From positions 62,001-126,000 of IMG/VR virus record IMGVR_UViG_3300036766_000416: a DNA stretch of 64,000 nucleotides. The stretch is one strand, 5' to 3'. Below, one piece after another: positions 8,429 to 19,500 of this stretch (positions within the stretch are counted from its first letter, which is position 1; each line of letters opens with the position of its first letter). Made by a program: the position numbers and the translations under genes. Below the pieces are notes generated by a model, which was not told where the DNA came from, searched no databases, and worked only from the letters and a program-made list of their open reading frames with translations. This DNA is from a virus.

Positions 8429-11400
8429 TGCCACTCGATCCCATAGTTGTCCAGATTAAAGGCGGTCCTACCAAGGTTATCACAGGTCCTGCTGGTGCAG
8501 CTACACGTCTTGTTGAACTCTCAGACGTCGATGCAACACCAGTTGCCAATGGTGACGTGCTCACCTATGTCTCGGCCAACGGAAAATTTGAATTCCATCC
8601 AACAGCCGACAGTTCCAATGCCTTCGGTGTTGTCAACGTCGCGGGGCAGAACAATGTCATTGCCACAACACCTTCCGATACGCTTGAGCTAATCGCTGGA
8701 ACAGGCATCCTGGTTCTCACCGATAACGTCAATAATTCAGTGACCATCGTGGCTACAGGTGGATCGGCGTTTGACCAATATGCGCGTGATGTAGCCAACG
8801 GTGCATACGACCAAGCCAACGCGGCCTACGCAAATGCGAACACGGCGATTTATACCGCGGCGCAAATCCGCGCCAACATCAGTAACACTGCACCAATCAA
8901 CTACAGTGCGACAACAGGGATCATCAGTCACGCGGATTCCGGTGTCACCGCAACAACCTATGGTAACACCACGTATGTTCCCACGGTCACGGTGGATGCC
9001 CGTGGTCATGTGACGTCCATCACCAATACAGCAATCACATTCCCACCAAGTGGCGTCACATCGGTTGCAGGCAAGACTGGAGCAGTTCTCCTAGACACGT
9101 ATGACATTGCGGAGAACACTTCAAGCAACCTCTGGTTCACTGCTGCAAGAGTCCGTTCGAACATTTCCAATACCGCTCCAATCAACTATGAGCCCACGAC
9201 CGGTGTTGTTTCCCATGCGGATTCTGGAGTTGTCGCTTCTGGATATGGTGATGCCGCAACGGTACCTAAGGTTGTCGTAGACTCTAAGGGGCACGCTACC
9301 TCGGTCACCAATACTTCCATTGCTATCTCAGCAGTAGCCATCACGTCAGGAACCTTAGCAGTCGCTAGAGGTGGTACCGGGCAGACAGCAATAACAGTTA
9401 ATGGATCATTGCTAATTGGAAATACCGTCAGTGGTGGATTCGACGTCAACCCGATCACGCAGGGTGCGGGAATTCTGGTCACCAATGACAAGGGTTCAAT
9501 TACAATTACAGCGAACGTCACTTCAGCGACCGATCAATTCGCCCGAGACCAAGCGAATGCTGCATATAATCAAGCGAATAATGCCTATGCGAATGCGAAC
9601 ACGGCCATCTACACAGCGGCTCAGATACGCGCCAACATTTCCAACACAGCACCAATAAACTATGACCCTACAGCAGGTGTAATCAGTCATGCGTTATCTG
9701 GAGTAGCCGCATCAGGATATGGTGACGCTGCCACCGTAGCCAAAGTTGTTGTAGATTCGAATGGTCACGTCACCTCGGTCGTAAATACAGCCATTGCGAT
9801 TTCTGCGGCAGCAATCACCAGCGGCACCCTAGCAGTCGTTCGCGGAGGTACCGGCCAAACCGCCATCACGGTCAATGGATCATTACTTATTGGCAACACG
9901 GTCTCTAGTGGTTTTGACGTCAACCCAATCACCCAAGGTGCCGGAATCCTTATCACCAATGATAAAGGTTCGATCACCATCACTGCAAATGTGACCTCAG
10001 CTACAGATCAATTTGCTCGTGACCAAGCCAACGCTGCATTCAATCAAGCGAATACAGCGAATGTCACCGGACAAGCGGCATTTGATAAAGCGAATGGTGC
10101 CATCTATACGGCCGCACAAATCCGAGCTAACCTGTCCAATACAGCACCAATCAACTATGACGCTACTACTGGTGTCATCAGCCACGCACTATCCGGTGTG
10201 ACCGCTTCTGGATATGGCGATGCGGCCACAGTGGCCAAAGTCGTGGTGGATTCCAATGGTCACGTCACTTCCGTAGTGAATACTGCCATAGCAATCTCCG
10301 CTACGCAAATCACATCAGGAACGCTCGCGGTTGTTCGTGGGGGTACCGCACAGACTGCGATCAATGGCAATGGTTCTCTGCTCATCGGCAATACCGTATC
10401 AGGTGGTTATGATGTCAACACCCTCACTCAAGGCACCGGTATCATCATCACCAACGATAAGGGCTCAATCACGATTGAAGCGACGGGTGGGGCGGCAACC
10501 GATCAGTATGCCCGCGACAAAGCTAACGGGGCCGCACAGAATGCCTTCGTCACGATCAACATTGCTGGACAGTCCGATGTGGTGGCGGATTCCAATGTAG
10601 ACACCCTGATTCTCGTAGCTGGTACAGGCATACTACTCACCACTGATTCACCAAACGACACCATCACCATTACAGCAACGGGTGGATCAGCGACCGACCA
10701 ATTCGCCAGAGACACAGCTAATGGTGCGTTCGCAAAGGCCAATGGGGCCGCACAAAATGCCTTCGTCACACTCAATGTAGCGGGTCAATCGGATATCGTA
10801 GCGGATTCGAATACCGATACCTTGACGATTGTTGGTTCAGGTATCACGATTACGACTGATGCGGGAACCGATACACTGACCATTCAGCACCCGGCATCAG
10901 GTGTTGTGGCCTCTGGATATGGTGACGCTGCGACAGTGCCGAAGTTTGTGGTCGATGCCAATGGTCACGTCACTTCGGTCACGAATACAGCCATCGCTAT
11001 CTCAGCGACACAGATTACTTCTGGTACTCTTACCGTAGCACGGGGGGGTACCGGTCAAACCGCCATTACAGTGAATGGTTCATTGTTGATTGGCAATACC
11101 GTTAGTGGTGGTTTCGACGTGAACCCGATTACCCAGGGCACTAACATTACGGTCACCAATGACAAAGGTTCGATCACCATATCGTCAAGTGATGCCTTCG
11201 CGCAGTCTCAAGCCAATGCGGCCTATGATCGTGCCAATGCCGCCTATGCGAACGCGAATACTGCCATCTACACCGCAGCACAAATCCGTGCCAATTTGTC
11301 TAATACCACACCGATCAATTATGACGCGACGACGGGTGTTATCAGTCATGCGCTCTCTGGAGTCGCGGCAAGTGGTTATGGTGATGCAGCCACAGTGGCG

Positions 11401-14400
11401 AAGGTTGTGGTGGATTCGAATGGTCACGTCACTTCAGTCACCAATACTGCTATAGCAATATCCGCAACACAAATTACTTCAGGCACCTTAGCGGTTGTTC
11501 GTGGGGGTACTGGGCAGACCGCAATCACGGTGAATGGTTCGTTGTTGATTGGAAACACAGTGAGTGGGGGATTCGACGTCAATCCAATCACACAGGGAAC
11601 CAATATCACCGTTACGAACGATAAAGGTTCGATTACCATATCATCTAGCGATGCTTTCGCGCAATCCCAGGCCAATGCCGCTTATGACCGAGCGAATGCC
11701 GCCTATGCCAATGCGAACACCGCTATCTACACTGCGGCTCAAATCAGGGCTAATCTTTCGAACACCGCGCCGATCAATTATGACGCCACCACTGGTGTTA
11801 TTTCCCATGCGGTATCGGGTGTCGCCGCGAGTGGTTATGGTGATGCAGCTACGGTGCCGAAGGTTGTGGTTGATGTAACAGGGCACGTCACTTCCGTAGT
11901 GAATACCGCCATAGCAATCTCTGCTGCTGCAATCACGTCAGGTACTCTAGCGGTCGCTAGAGGAGGTACCGGTCAAACTACCATCACGGTGAATGGATCA
12001 CTCCTCATAGGTAATACAGTCTCCGGTGGCTTTGACGTCAACCCCATTACTCAAGGGACCAATATCACCATCACCAATGATAAGGGTTCGATCACGATTG
12101 CATCGTCAGATGCCTTTGCCCAGTCTCAAGCGAATGCGGCTTTTGATCGTGCCAATGCCGCCTATGCCAATGCCAATACAGCAATTTACACCGCTGCTCA
12201 AATAAGAGCCAATCTTTCCAATACTGCCCCAATCAATTACGATGCCACAACAGGAGTTATCAGTCACGCAATATCAGGTGTAACCGCTTCTGGTTACGGT
12301 GACGCGGCTACAGTAGCCAAGGTTGTTGTTGATACCTTTGGTCATGTCACTTCAGTCACCAATACTGCCATAGCAATCTCTGCTGCTGCAATCACCAGTG
12401 GCACCTTAGCGGTCGCTAGAGGTGGCACAGCACAAACGGCGATCAATGGCAATGGTTCTTTGCTCATCGGCAACACAGTCTCCGGTGGCTACGACGTCAA
12501 CACCTTGACCCAGGGAACTGGTATCGTCATCACCAACGATAAGGGATCGATCACGATTGCCGCAACAGGTGGCTCTGCGACCGATGATTATGCGAGAGCA
12601 CACGCCAATGGTGCGTTTGATAAAGCTAATGGTGCCGCACAGAATGCGTTTATTACACTCAACGTCGCTGGTCAATCCGATATCGTGGCGGATTCGAATG
12701 TAGACACCTTGATTCTTGTGGGTTCTGGTATCACCCTTACGACAGATGCGGGTACCGATACCCTAACCATCCAGCACCCGGCGTCTGGTGTTGTCGCCTC
12801 AGGTTATGGTGACGCATCGACAGTGCCGAAGTTTGTGGTCGATGCCAATGGTCACGTCACTTCGGTCACGAATACAGCCATAGCAATATCCGCAACACAA
12901 ATCACTTCAGGAACACTTGCGGTCGCCCGAGGTGGCACAGGTCAAACCGCAATCACTGTAAATGGTTCTCTCTTAATTGGAAATACTGTGTCCGGTGGTT
13001 TCGACGTCAATCCAATTACTCAAGGAACCAATATCACTGTTACAAACGATAAAGGTTCGATCACGATTTCGTCAAGTGATGCCTTTGCTCAGTCCCAAGC
13101 CAATGCGGCCTTTGATCGTGCGAATGCAGCCTATGCGAATGCCAATACAGCTATCTACACCGCGGCTCAAATAAGGGCCAATCTGTCCAACACAGCACCA
13201 ATAAATTATGACGCAACCACTGGAGTCATCAGCCATGCCTTGTCTGGTGTAACGGCCTCTGGATATGGTGACGCGGACACAGTAGCAAAGGTTGTAGTAG
13301 ACTCCAACGGGCACGTCACTTCAGTAGTGAATACGGCCATAGCAATATCCGCCACACAAATCACATCGGGAACTTTAGCAGTTGCTAGAGGTGGAACGGG
13401 TCAAACCGCGATTACGGTAAATGGCTCCTTGTTGATCGGCAATACCGTTAGTGGTGGTTTTGACGTCAACCCGATTACTCAAGGAACCAACATCACAGTT
13501 ACGAACGACAAGGGTTCAATTGCAATCTCGTCCAGTGATGCCTTTGCCCAGGCTCAAGCCAATGCGGCCTTTGCTCGTGCCAATGCGGCCTATGCCAATG
13601 CGAACACCGCTATCTACACTGCGGCTCAAATCAGGGCTAATCTTTCGAACACCGCGCCGATCAATTATGACGCCACCACTGGAGTTATCAGTCATGCTCT
13701 GTCTGGTGTAACCGCTTCGGGTTATGGTGACGCAGCTACTGTCGCAAAGGTTGTCGTGGATTCGAATGGTCATGTAACTTCAGTAGTGAATACTGCTATA
13801 GCGATTTCTGCAACACAGATTACTTCAGGCACCTTAGCAGTTGTTCGTGGAGGTACTGGACAAACCGCTATAACGGTCAACGGTTCCCTGCTCATCGGCA
13901 ACACGGTCTCTGGTGGATTCGATGTAAACCCGATTACTCAGGGCACCAATATCACGGTCACCAATGACAAGGGTTCGATCACCATATCCTCATCGGATGC
14001 GTTTGCCCAGTCTCAAGCGAACGCTGCGTTCGACAGAGCCAATGCTGCTTACGCGAATGCGAACACCGCGATTTACACCGCTGCCCAGATTCGAGCGAAC
14101 CTTAGTAACACAGCCCCAATCAATTATGATGCCACCACTGGTGTTATTTCCCATGCGTTATCTGGAGTAACGGCGAGTGGTTATGGCGATGCAGCAACGG
14201 TGGCAAAAGTCGTCGTGGACTCAAACGGTCATGTAACTTCAGTAGTGAATACTGCTATAGCAATTTCCGCTACGCAAATCACCAGTGGTACCTTAGCAGT
14301 TGTTCGCGGGGGTACCGCACAAACGGCGATCAACGGCAATGGTTCCTTGTTGATCGGCAATACGGTGTCCGGTGGCTACGACGTCAATACCTTGACCCAG

Positions 14401-17400
14401 GGTTCTGGTATCGTCATCACCAATGATAAGGGATCAATCACCGTCGCAGCCACTGGTGGTGCGGCGATCGACCAATATGCCAGAGACAAGGCGAATGGTG
14501 CTGCACAGAATGCCTTCATCACCCTGAATGTCGCCGGACAGTCGGACATTGTAGCCGACTCCAATGTAGACACACTGATTCTCGTCGGATCGGGTATCAC
14601 CCTCACGACTGATGCAGGCACCGACACATTGACGATTCAGCACCCCGCGTCGGGCGTCACACCATCAGGTTATGGTGATGCGGCCACGGTACCTAAGTTT
14701 GTGGTGGACGCAAATGGGCATGTTACATCCGTCACCAATACAGCCATCGCCATCTCCGCGACACAAATTACTTCAGGAACCTTAGCGGTCGCACGAGGAG
14801 GTACAGGACAAACAGCCATCACGGTCAACGGCTCCTTATTGATTGGAAACACGGTCTCTGGTGGATTTGACGTCAATCCAATCACCCAGGGAACGAATAT
14901 CCTCATCACCAACGACAAAGGCTCAATCACGATTGCTTCTAGCGATGCTTTCGCACAAACTCAAGCGAATGCGGCCTTTGATCGGGCGAATGCGGCCTAC
15001 GCGAATGCGAATACCGCCATCTATACTGCAGCACAAATTCGCGCCAACATCAGCAATACCGCTCCGATTAGGTATGATGCCACAACCGGAATTGTGAGTC
15101 ATGCAGATTCGGGCGTTGTCGCCTCTGGTTACGGTGATGCCGCAACCATTCCCGTCTTTGTCGCCAATGCGACCGGGCACATTTCTTCTGTCACCAATAC
15201 AGCCATCGCCATCTCTGCGACACAAATCACTTCAGGCACCCTTGCGGTCGCTCGTGGAGGTACCGCACAAACCGCCATCAACGGAAACGGTTCACTATTG
15301 ATAGGTAACACCGTCAGCGGCGGCTACGATGTCAATACCCTCACTCAAGGAACCGGAATCGTCATCACCAATGACAAGGGATCAATCAGTATAGCAGCCA
15401 CCGGTGGTGCGAGTGCTAATGGATTTGGGATCATAGAGGTTGCTGGACAAGCTAATGTGGTCGCCGACCAAGCCAATGATACCCTGTTGCTCGTCGGATC
15501 GGGTATCACCCTCACGACTGATGCAGGCACCGACACATTGACGATTCAGCACCCTGCCTCTGGAGTCGTAGCATCTGGGTACGGTGATGCAGCGACAGTA
15601 CCTAAAGTAGTGGTGGATGCGAATGGACATTTAACGTCTGTGGTCAATACTTCCATAGCGATTTCAGCAACACAAATCACCTCAGGAACCTTGGCTGTGG
15701 TGCGTGGTGGTACTGGACAAACAGCAATCACTGTAAACGGTTCCCTGCTCATAGGTAACACAGTGTCGGGTGGGTTCGACGTCAATCCAATCACTCAGGG
15801 CACCAATATCACGGTCACGAATGATAAAGGTTCAATCACCATATCGTCTAGCGACGCTTTCGCCCAATCCCAAGCCAACGCAGCCTTTGATCGCGCCAAT
15901 GCCGCCTATGCTAATGCGAATACGGCGATTTATACCGCAGCACAAATTAGGGCTAACCTTAGCAACACCGCGCCAATAAATTATGATGCGACAACGGGTA
16001 TTGTGTCTCATGCGCTATCCGGCGTGACAGCAAGTGGTTATGGTGACGCCGCCACGGTAGCGAAGGTTGTAGTAGACTCCAACGGGCACGTCACTTCCGT
16101 AGTGAACACTGCGATAGCGATTTCCGCAACACAGATCACTTCAGGTACCCTTGCAGTAGCCAGAGGTGGTACCGGTCAAACAGCGATCACTGTCAATGGT
16201 TCCCTACTGATCGGAAACACAGTTTCGGGTGGATTTGACGTTAATACACTGACTCAGGGTACTGGTATCGTTATCACCAACGACAAGGGATCGATCACCA
16301 TAGAGGCCACTGGTGGTGCGGCGACCGATCAATTCGCAAGGGATACAGCCAATGGTGCCTTCGCAAAGGCCAATGGTGCCGCACAAAATGCGTTTGTTAC
16401 ACTCACCATTGCCGGTCAATCCGATGTGGTCGCCGATTCCAACGTCGATACACTGACCTTGGTGGCTGGTGCGGATGTTGTCTTGACGACTGATGCGGGC
16501 ACCGATACGATCACGTTTGCGACTTCACGTTATGCCAAGAACGCAGTCAACAATGAGATGGCGTTTATTTACTCGGACTATGCGGCTAATGGTGTCTATA
16601 CCTCCTGGTCCACACTTCACGCCGCTTATGTGGCCTCAGGTTCCCCAGTCTGTACGATAGGATTCTGGCAGCAGGCTCCATTCAACCCAGCGTATCTTGA
16701 TATTCCTGCAGGCGCCTGGGCCTTCGAGTTTGGTACACGATGGAAGGGGTTAGGTAGCTACAGCGATGGTACTAGCATCCGTTTCCTTGAGGGCGCTACA
16801 ATATCTGGGGTACAATTCTTTGAAACGATTTATATTCTATCTAATTCTGCTGGTGGTGTTCAGCAAATTGGAAGAACAACCGACGCCAATGGTGCCTTTA
16901 CAATTGTCAATCAACCTATTCTTCATCGCGCAGCTATCCAAGGTGGTAACTCATCACAAACAGTATTCCAGTCGATAGATACTTTAACAGAGATATGGTT
17001 GGGTGAAGAATGTGTTCTCTATGCCAATTGCGTGGGTCTAGGGGCCAATGCAAATACATTCTTTGTGAACTATGCCGGACCTAGGTCGGATATAGCAGCC
17101 AATTCTTTCGTATCCACCAATGCATCTGCCGTTCTCCAATACCGAAGATTTGATGCGAGAACGTCAACAATTAGTGCCACACAAGCATTTTTTGCTGGTA
17201 TCACTCGCACTGAAGATATACCAGAGCAAATAGGTACCACGGCCGCACGTCCTCCGGTGCCATCTAACGGCCACATGTATTATGATTCCACCATAGCGGT
17301 TCCAATCTGGTGGTATAACGGCGCCTGGAGACGCCTAGTGACTGCGAACATCCCAGAATCCACCAGCAACCTATACTTTACAGCGGCCCGTGTTCGCGCC

Positions 17401-19488
17401 AACATCAGCAACACTGCTCCAATCAATTATGACTCCACCACAGGCATAGTATCACACGCGACTTCAGGTGTCACCGCAACCGGGTACGGGGATGCAAACA
17501 CCATACCCGTAGTGGTCGTTGATAACAAAGGTCACTTGTCCTCTGTGACCAATACAGCCATCACATTCTCTGATGGGTCCGCCACATCTCCCTCTATTCC
17601 TCACCGTGGAGACCTTGATACTGGATTCTGGTTCCCTGCAGCCGATACGATTGCAGCAAGCACCAATGGTCTTGAAAGACTGCGAATCACGGATGCGGGT
17701 TACATTGGCATCGGCACCAATAACCCTGTAGCCGACATTGAATTGCTGGCCAATGCTCCAGCCGCCTACATTGTCGTGACACAATACAGCGGGGCCCCTG
17801 GAGACGCCACTGATCCTGAATTCACCACACAGGCAGCCAGAGGGACACCAGGTACCCCAGCGGCCGTTCAACAGAATGATACATTGTTTGTGTTCGGAGC
17901 AGCAGCCTACAATGGCTCTGCATTCACCCCGAACAAAGTCTACTTAGAGATGGCTGCAGCCGAGAATTGGACAGCGGCCAACAACGGCACACTCATAGGA
18001 TTCAATACGACAGCAAATAATTCTACCCTTGTTACGCGGAGGATGTTGATAGACGGAAACGGCAACATCGGTATTGCGAATAGCTCACCAAAGCACAAAT
18101 TATCCATTACGGGAAATCTTTGGGTACGCGATACTGTCGTACTCCAAGACGGATTGATCGCCAACGGGACTCTAGGTGTTGTGGGTTCTGTGCTGACATC
18201 CAATAGCGCGACACCTCGATGGACTGGGGCCTCAGCGAATGGACAATTGTTTATTGGCAACACTGTGAGTGGCGGCTATGACGTCAATACGTTGACACAA
18301 GGTTCTGGTATCGTTATCACCAACACAAAGGGTGCTATTGAGATTGCTGCCACTGGTGGAGCGGCGACCGATCAGTTTGCTAGAGATACAGCCAACGGTG
18401 CCTTTACAAAAGCCAACGGGGCTGTTCAAACGGGGTTCACGATTTACGCTGTCAGTGGTCAATCGGATATCGTACCGGATTCCAATACTGACACGATAAC
18501 TCTCGTGGGTTCAGGTATTACTCTGACGACTGATGCAGGCACCGATACACTGACGGTTCAGCACCCCGCCTCTGGTGTGACTGCAAGTGGCTATGGAGAT
18601 GCAGCCACAGTTCCTAAATTTGTTGTGGATGCAAATGGTCATGTCACAAGTGTCACGAATACGGCTATCGCAATTTCCGCTACAGCGATCACCAGTGGTA
18701 CCTTAGCGGTTGCCAGAGGAGGTACTGGTCAGACGGCCATTACCGTCAATGGTTCGTTGCTCATCGGCAACACAGTCTCCGGTGGCTTCGACGTCAACCC
18801 GATCACCGCCACAACTCCAATCGTCGTTACAAACGATAAAGGCTCTATCGCACTTACTCATGCGACCTCAGGTGTCGTAGCAACTGGTCATGGTGATGCC
18901 GCGACGGTGCCTAAGTTTATTGTAGATGACAAGGGGCACGTCACCTCGGTCACCAATACGACTATCGCCATTGCTGCATCAGCGATCACTTCAGGTGTCT
19001 TGATCCAAGCCCAAGGAGGCACAGGGTTCTCTGGTGCCACAGCGAACGGACAATTACTTATTGGAAATACAGTAAGTGGTGGATTTGATCGTGCCACGTT
19101 GACACAGGGCACCAATATCACGATCACGAACGCAAAGGGATCGATCACGATTGATTCTACGGGTGGTGCTGGCAGCAATGGATTTGGTATTGTCAGTGTC
19201 TCTGGACAATCCGACGTCGTTGCAGACCAAGCCAATGATACCCTGACCATAGTTGCGGGATCGGGAATCACAATCACAACGGCTGCTGCTCTGGATCGTG
19301 TCAACATATCAGGTCAACCAATAGGAAATACCGTAGTTGGAGATTCGGTGTTCTTTGAGAATGGTCAAACTGTTACGGGTAACTATACAATTACCACAGG
19401 CAAATCCGCGATTTCTGCTGGACCCATCACACTCAACCCAGATATTATCGTGACTGTTCCTGGGGGAAGTCGCTGGGTTATCGTATAA
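8428..19488 (+). CDS. Giant repeat-built tail fibre, 3686 residues
   Basis: A single uninterrupted frame of 11 kb. After an N-terminal region of about 110 residues come tandem units of 153 residues. Each unit has SGYGDAATV-type, TSGTLAVARGGTGQT and GSLLIGNTVSGG motifs, an alanine-rich heptad-like stretch (QANAAFDRANAAYANANTA) and AAQIRANLSNTAPINYD. About nineteen SGYGDA-type motifs can be counted. A different segment (bases about 16500-18150) holds the only non-repeat domain, with IGTTAARPPVPSNGHMYYD and GYIGIGTNNP. The last residues (NYTITTGKSAISAGPITL ... VPGGSRWVIV) are the kind of end seen on many marine phage fibres. The ARGGTGQT motif is common in trimeric phage fibres. Inferred role: a very long side or long tail fibre, probably a trimer. 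Confidence 0.85.
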   Translation: MPLDPIVVQIKGGPTKVITGPAGAATRLVELSDVDATPVANGDVLTYVSANGKFEFHPTADSSNAFGVVNVAGQNNVIATTPSDTLELIAGTGILVLTDNVNNSVTIVATGGSAFDQYARDVANGAYDQANAAYANANTAIYTAAQIRANISNTAPINYSATTGIISHADSGVTATTYGNTTYVPTVTVDARGHVTSITNTAITFPPSGVTSVAGKTGAVLLDTYDIAENTSSNLWFTAARVRSNISNTAPINYEPTTGVVSHADSGVVASGYGDAATVPKVVVDSKGHATSVTNTSIAISAVAITSGTLAVARGGTGQTAITVNGSLLIGNTVSGGFDVNPITQGAGILVTNDKGSITITANVTSATDQFARDQANAAYNQANNAYANANTAIYTAAQIRANISNTAPINYDPTAGVISHALSGVAASGYGDAATVAKVVVDSNGHVTSVVNTAIAISAAAITSGTLAVVRGGTGQTAITVNGSLLIGNTVSSGFDVNPITQGAGILITNDKGSITITANVTSATDQFARDQANAAFNQANTANVTGQAAFDKANGAIYTAAQIRANLSNTAPINYDATTGVISHALSGVTASGYGDAATVAKVVVDSNGHVTSVVNTAIAISATQITSGTLAVVRGGTAQTAINGNGSLLIGNTVSGGYDVNTLTQGTGIIITNDKGSITIEATGGAATDQYARDKANGAAQNAFVTINIAGQSDVVADSNVDTLILVAGTGILLTTDSPNDTITITATGGSATDQFARDTANGAFAKANGAAQNAFVTLNVAGQSDIVADSNTDTLTIVGSGITITTDAGTDTLTIQHPASGVVASGYGDAATVPKFVVDANGHVTSVTNTAIAISATQITSGTLTVARGGTGQTAITVNGSLLIGNTVSGGFDVNPITQGTNITVTNDKGSITISSSDAFAQSQANAAYDRANAAYANANTAIYTAAQIRANLSNTTPINYDATTGVISHALSGVAASGYGDAATVAKVVVDSNGHVTSVTNTAIAISATQITSGTLAVVRGGTGQTAITVNGSLLIGNTVSGGFDVNPITQGTNITVTNDKGSITISSSDAFAQSQANAAYDRANAAYANANTAIYTAAQIRANLSNTAPINYDATTGVISHAVSGVAASGYGDAATVPKVVVDVTGHVTSVVNTAIAISAAAITSGTLAVARGGTGQTTITVNGSLLIGNTVSGGFDVNPITQGTNITITNDKGSITIASSDAFAQSQANAAFDRANAAYANANTAIYTAAQIRANLSNTAPINYDATTGVISHAISGVTASGYGDAATVAKVVVDTFGHVTSVTNTAIAISAAAITSGTLAVARGGTAQTAINGNGSLLIGNTVSGGYDVNTLTQGTGIVITNDKGSITIAATGGSATDDYARAHANGAFDKANGAAQNAFITLNVAGQSDIVADSNVDTLILVGSGITLTTDAGTDTLTIQHPASGVVASGYGDASTVPKFVVDANGHVTSVTNTAIAISATQITSGTLAVARGGTGQTAITVNGSLLIGNTVSGGFDVNPITQGTNITVTNDKGSITISSSDAFAQSQANAAFDRANAAYANANTAIYTAAQIRANLSNTAPINYDATTGVISHALSGVTASGYGDADTVAKVVVDSNGHVTSVVNTAIAISATQITSGTLAVARGGTGQTAITVNGSLLIGNTVSGGFDVNPITQGTNITVTNDKGSIAISSSDAFAQAQANAAFARANAAYANANTAIYTAAQIRANLSNTAPINYDATTGVISHALSGVTASGYGDAATVAKVVVDSNGHVTSVVNTAIAISATQITSGTLAVVRGGTGQTAITVNGSLLIGNTVSGGFDVNPITQGTNITVTNDKGSITISSSDAFAQSQANAAFDRANAAYANANTAIYTAAQIRANLSNTAPINYDATTGVISHALSGVTASGYGDAATVAKVVVDSNGHVTSVVNTAIAISATQITSGTLAVVRGGTAQTAINGNGSLLIGNTVSGGYDVNTLTQGSGIVITNDKGSITVAATGGAAIDQYARDKANGAAQNAFITLNVAGQSDIVADSNVDTLILVGSGITLTTDAGTDTLTIQHPASGVTPSGYGDAATVPKFVVDANGHVTSVTNTAIAISATQITSGTLAVARGGTGQTAITVNGSLLIGNTVSGGFDVNPITQGTNILITNDKGSITIASSDAFAQTQANAAFDRANAAYANANTAIYTAAQIRANISNTAPIRYDATTGIVSHADSGVVASGYGDAATIPVFVANATGHISSVTNTAIAISATQITSGTLAVARGGTAQTAINGNGSLLIGNTVSGGYDVNTLTQGTGIVITNDKGSISIAATGGASANGFGIIEVAGQANVVADQANDTLLLVGSGITLTTDAGTDTLTIQHPASGVVASGYGDAATVPKVVVDANGHLTSVVNTSIAISATQITSGTLAVVRGGTGQTAITVNGSLLIGNTVSGGFDVNPITQGTNITVTNDKGSITISSSDAFAQSQANAAFDRANAAYANANTAIYTAAQIRANLSNTAPINYDATTGIVSHALSGVTASGYGDAATVAKVVVDSNGHVTSVVNTAIAISATQITSGTLAVARGGTGQTAITVNGSLLIGNTVSGGFDVNTLTQGTGIVITNDKGSITIEATGGAATDQFARDTANGAFAKANGAAQNAFVTLTIAGQSDVVADSNVDTLTLVAGADVVLTTDAGTDTITFATSRYAKNAVNNEMAFIYSDYAANGVYTSWSTLHAAYVASGSPVCTIGFWQQAPFNPAYLDIPAGAWAFEFGTRWKGLGSYSDGTSIRFLEGATISGVQFFETIYILSNSAGGVQQIGRTTDANGAFTIVNQPILHRAAIQGGNSSQTVFQSIDTLTEIWLGEECVLYANCVGLGANANTFFVNYAGPRSDIAANSFVSTNASAVLQYRRFDARTSTISATQAFFAGITRTEDIPEQIGTTAARPPVPSNGHMYYDSTIAVPIWWYNGAWRRLVTANIPESTSNLYFTAARVRANISNTAPINYDSTTGIVSHATSGVTATGYGDANTIPVVVVDNKGHLSSVTNTAITFSDGSATSPSIPHRGDLDTGFWFPAADTIAASTNGLERLRITDAGYIGIGTNNPVADIELLANAPAAYIVVTQYSGAPGDATDPEFTTQAARGTPGTPAAVQQNDTLFVFGAAAYNGSAFTPNKVYLEMAAAENWTAANNGTLIGFNTTANNSTLVTRRMLIDGNGNIGIANSSPKHKLSITGNLWVRDTVVLQDGLIANGTLGVVGSVLTSNSATPRWTGASANGQLFIGNTVSGGYDVNTLTQGSGIVITNTKGAIEIAATGGAATDQFARDTANGAFTKANGAVQTGFTIYAVSGQSDIVPDSNTDTITLVGSGITLTTDAGTDTLTVQHPASGVTASGYGDAATVPKFVVDANGHVTSVTNTAIAISATAITSGTLAVARGGTGQTAITVNGSLLIGNTVSGGFDVNPITATTPIVVTNDKGSIALTHATSGVVATGHGDAATVPKFIVDDKGHVTSVTNTTIAIAASAITSGVLIQAQGGTGFSGATANGQLLIGNTVSGGFDRATLTQGTNITITNAKGSITIDSTGGAGSNGFGIVSVSGQSDVVADQANDTLTIVAGSGITITTAAALDRVNISGQPIGNTVVGDSVFFENGQTVTGNYTITTGKSAISAGPITLNPDIIVTVPGGSRWVIV
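8761..16500 (+). repeat. Tandem 459-bp coding repeats
   Basis: The unit is 153 codons, for example the copies whose GGTTATGGTGATGC motifs fall near 11371 and 11831. Protein identity between units is very high, while many third positions differ, so selection is acting at the protein level. Shortened or variant units with an inserted FVTLNVAGQSDIVADSN block occur about every third unit. Further partial units lie downstream (about 17340-17560 and 18230-19260). Confidence 0.85.
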
Positions 19489-19500
19489 TGGGGGCGTGAT

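Noticed and set aside
9186-19307. Minus-strand frames of 60-140 codons over the giant fibre
   Set aside because: They repeat with the fibre's units, have no ribosome sites and reflect codon bias of the plus-strand repeat.
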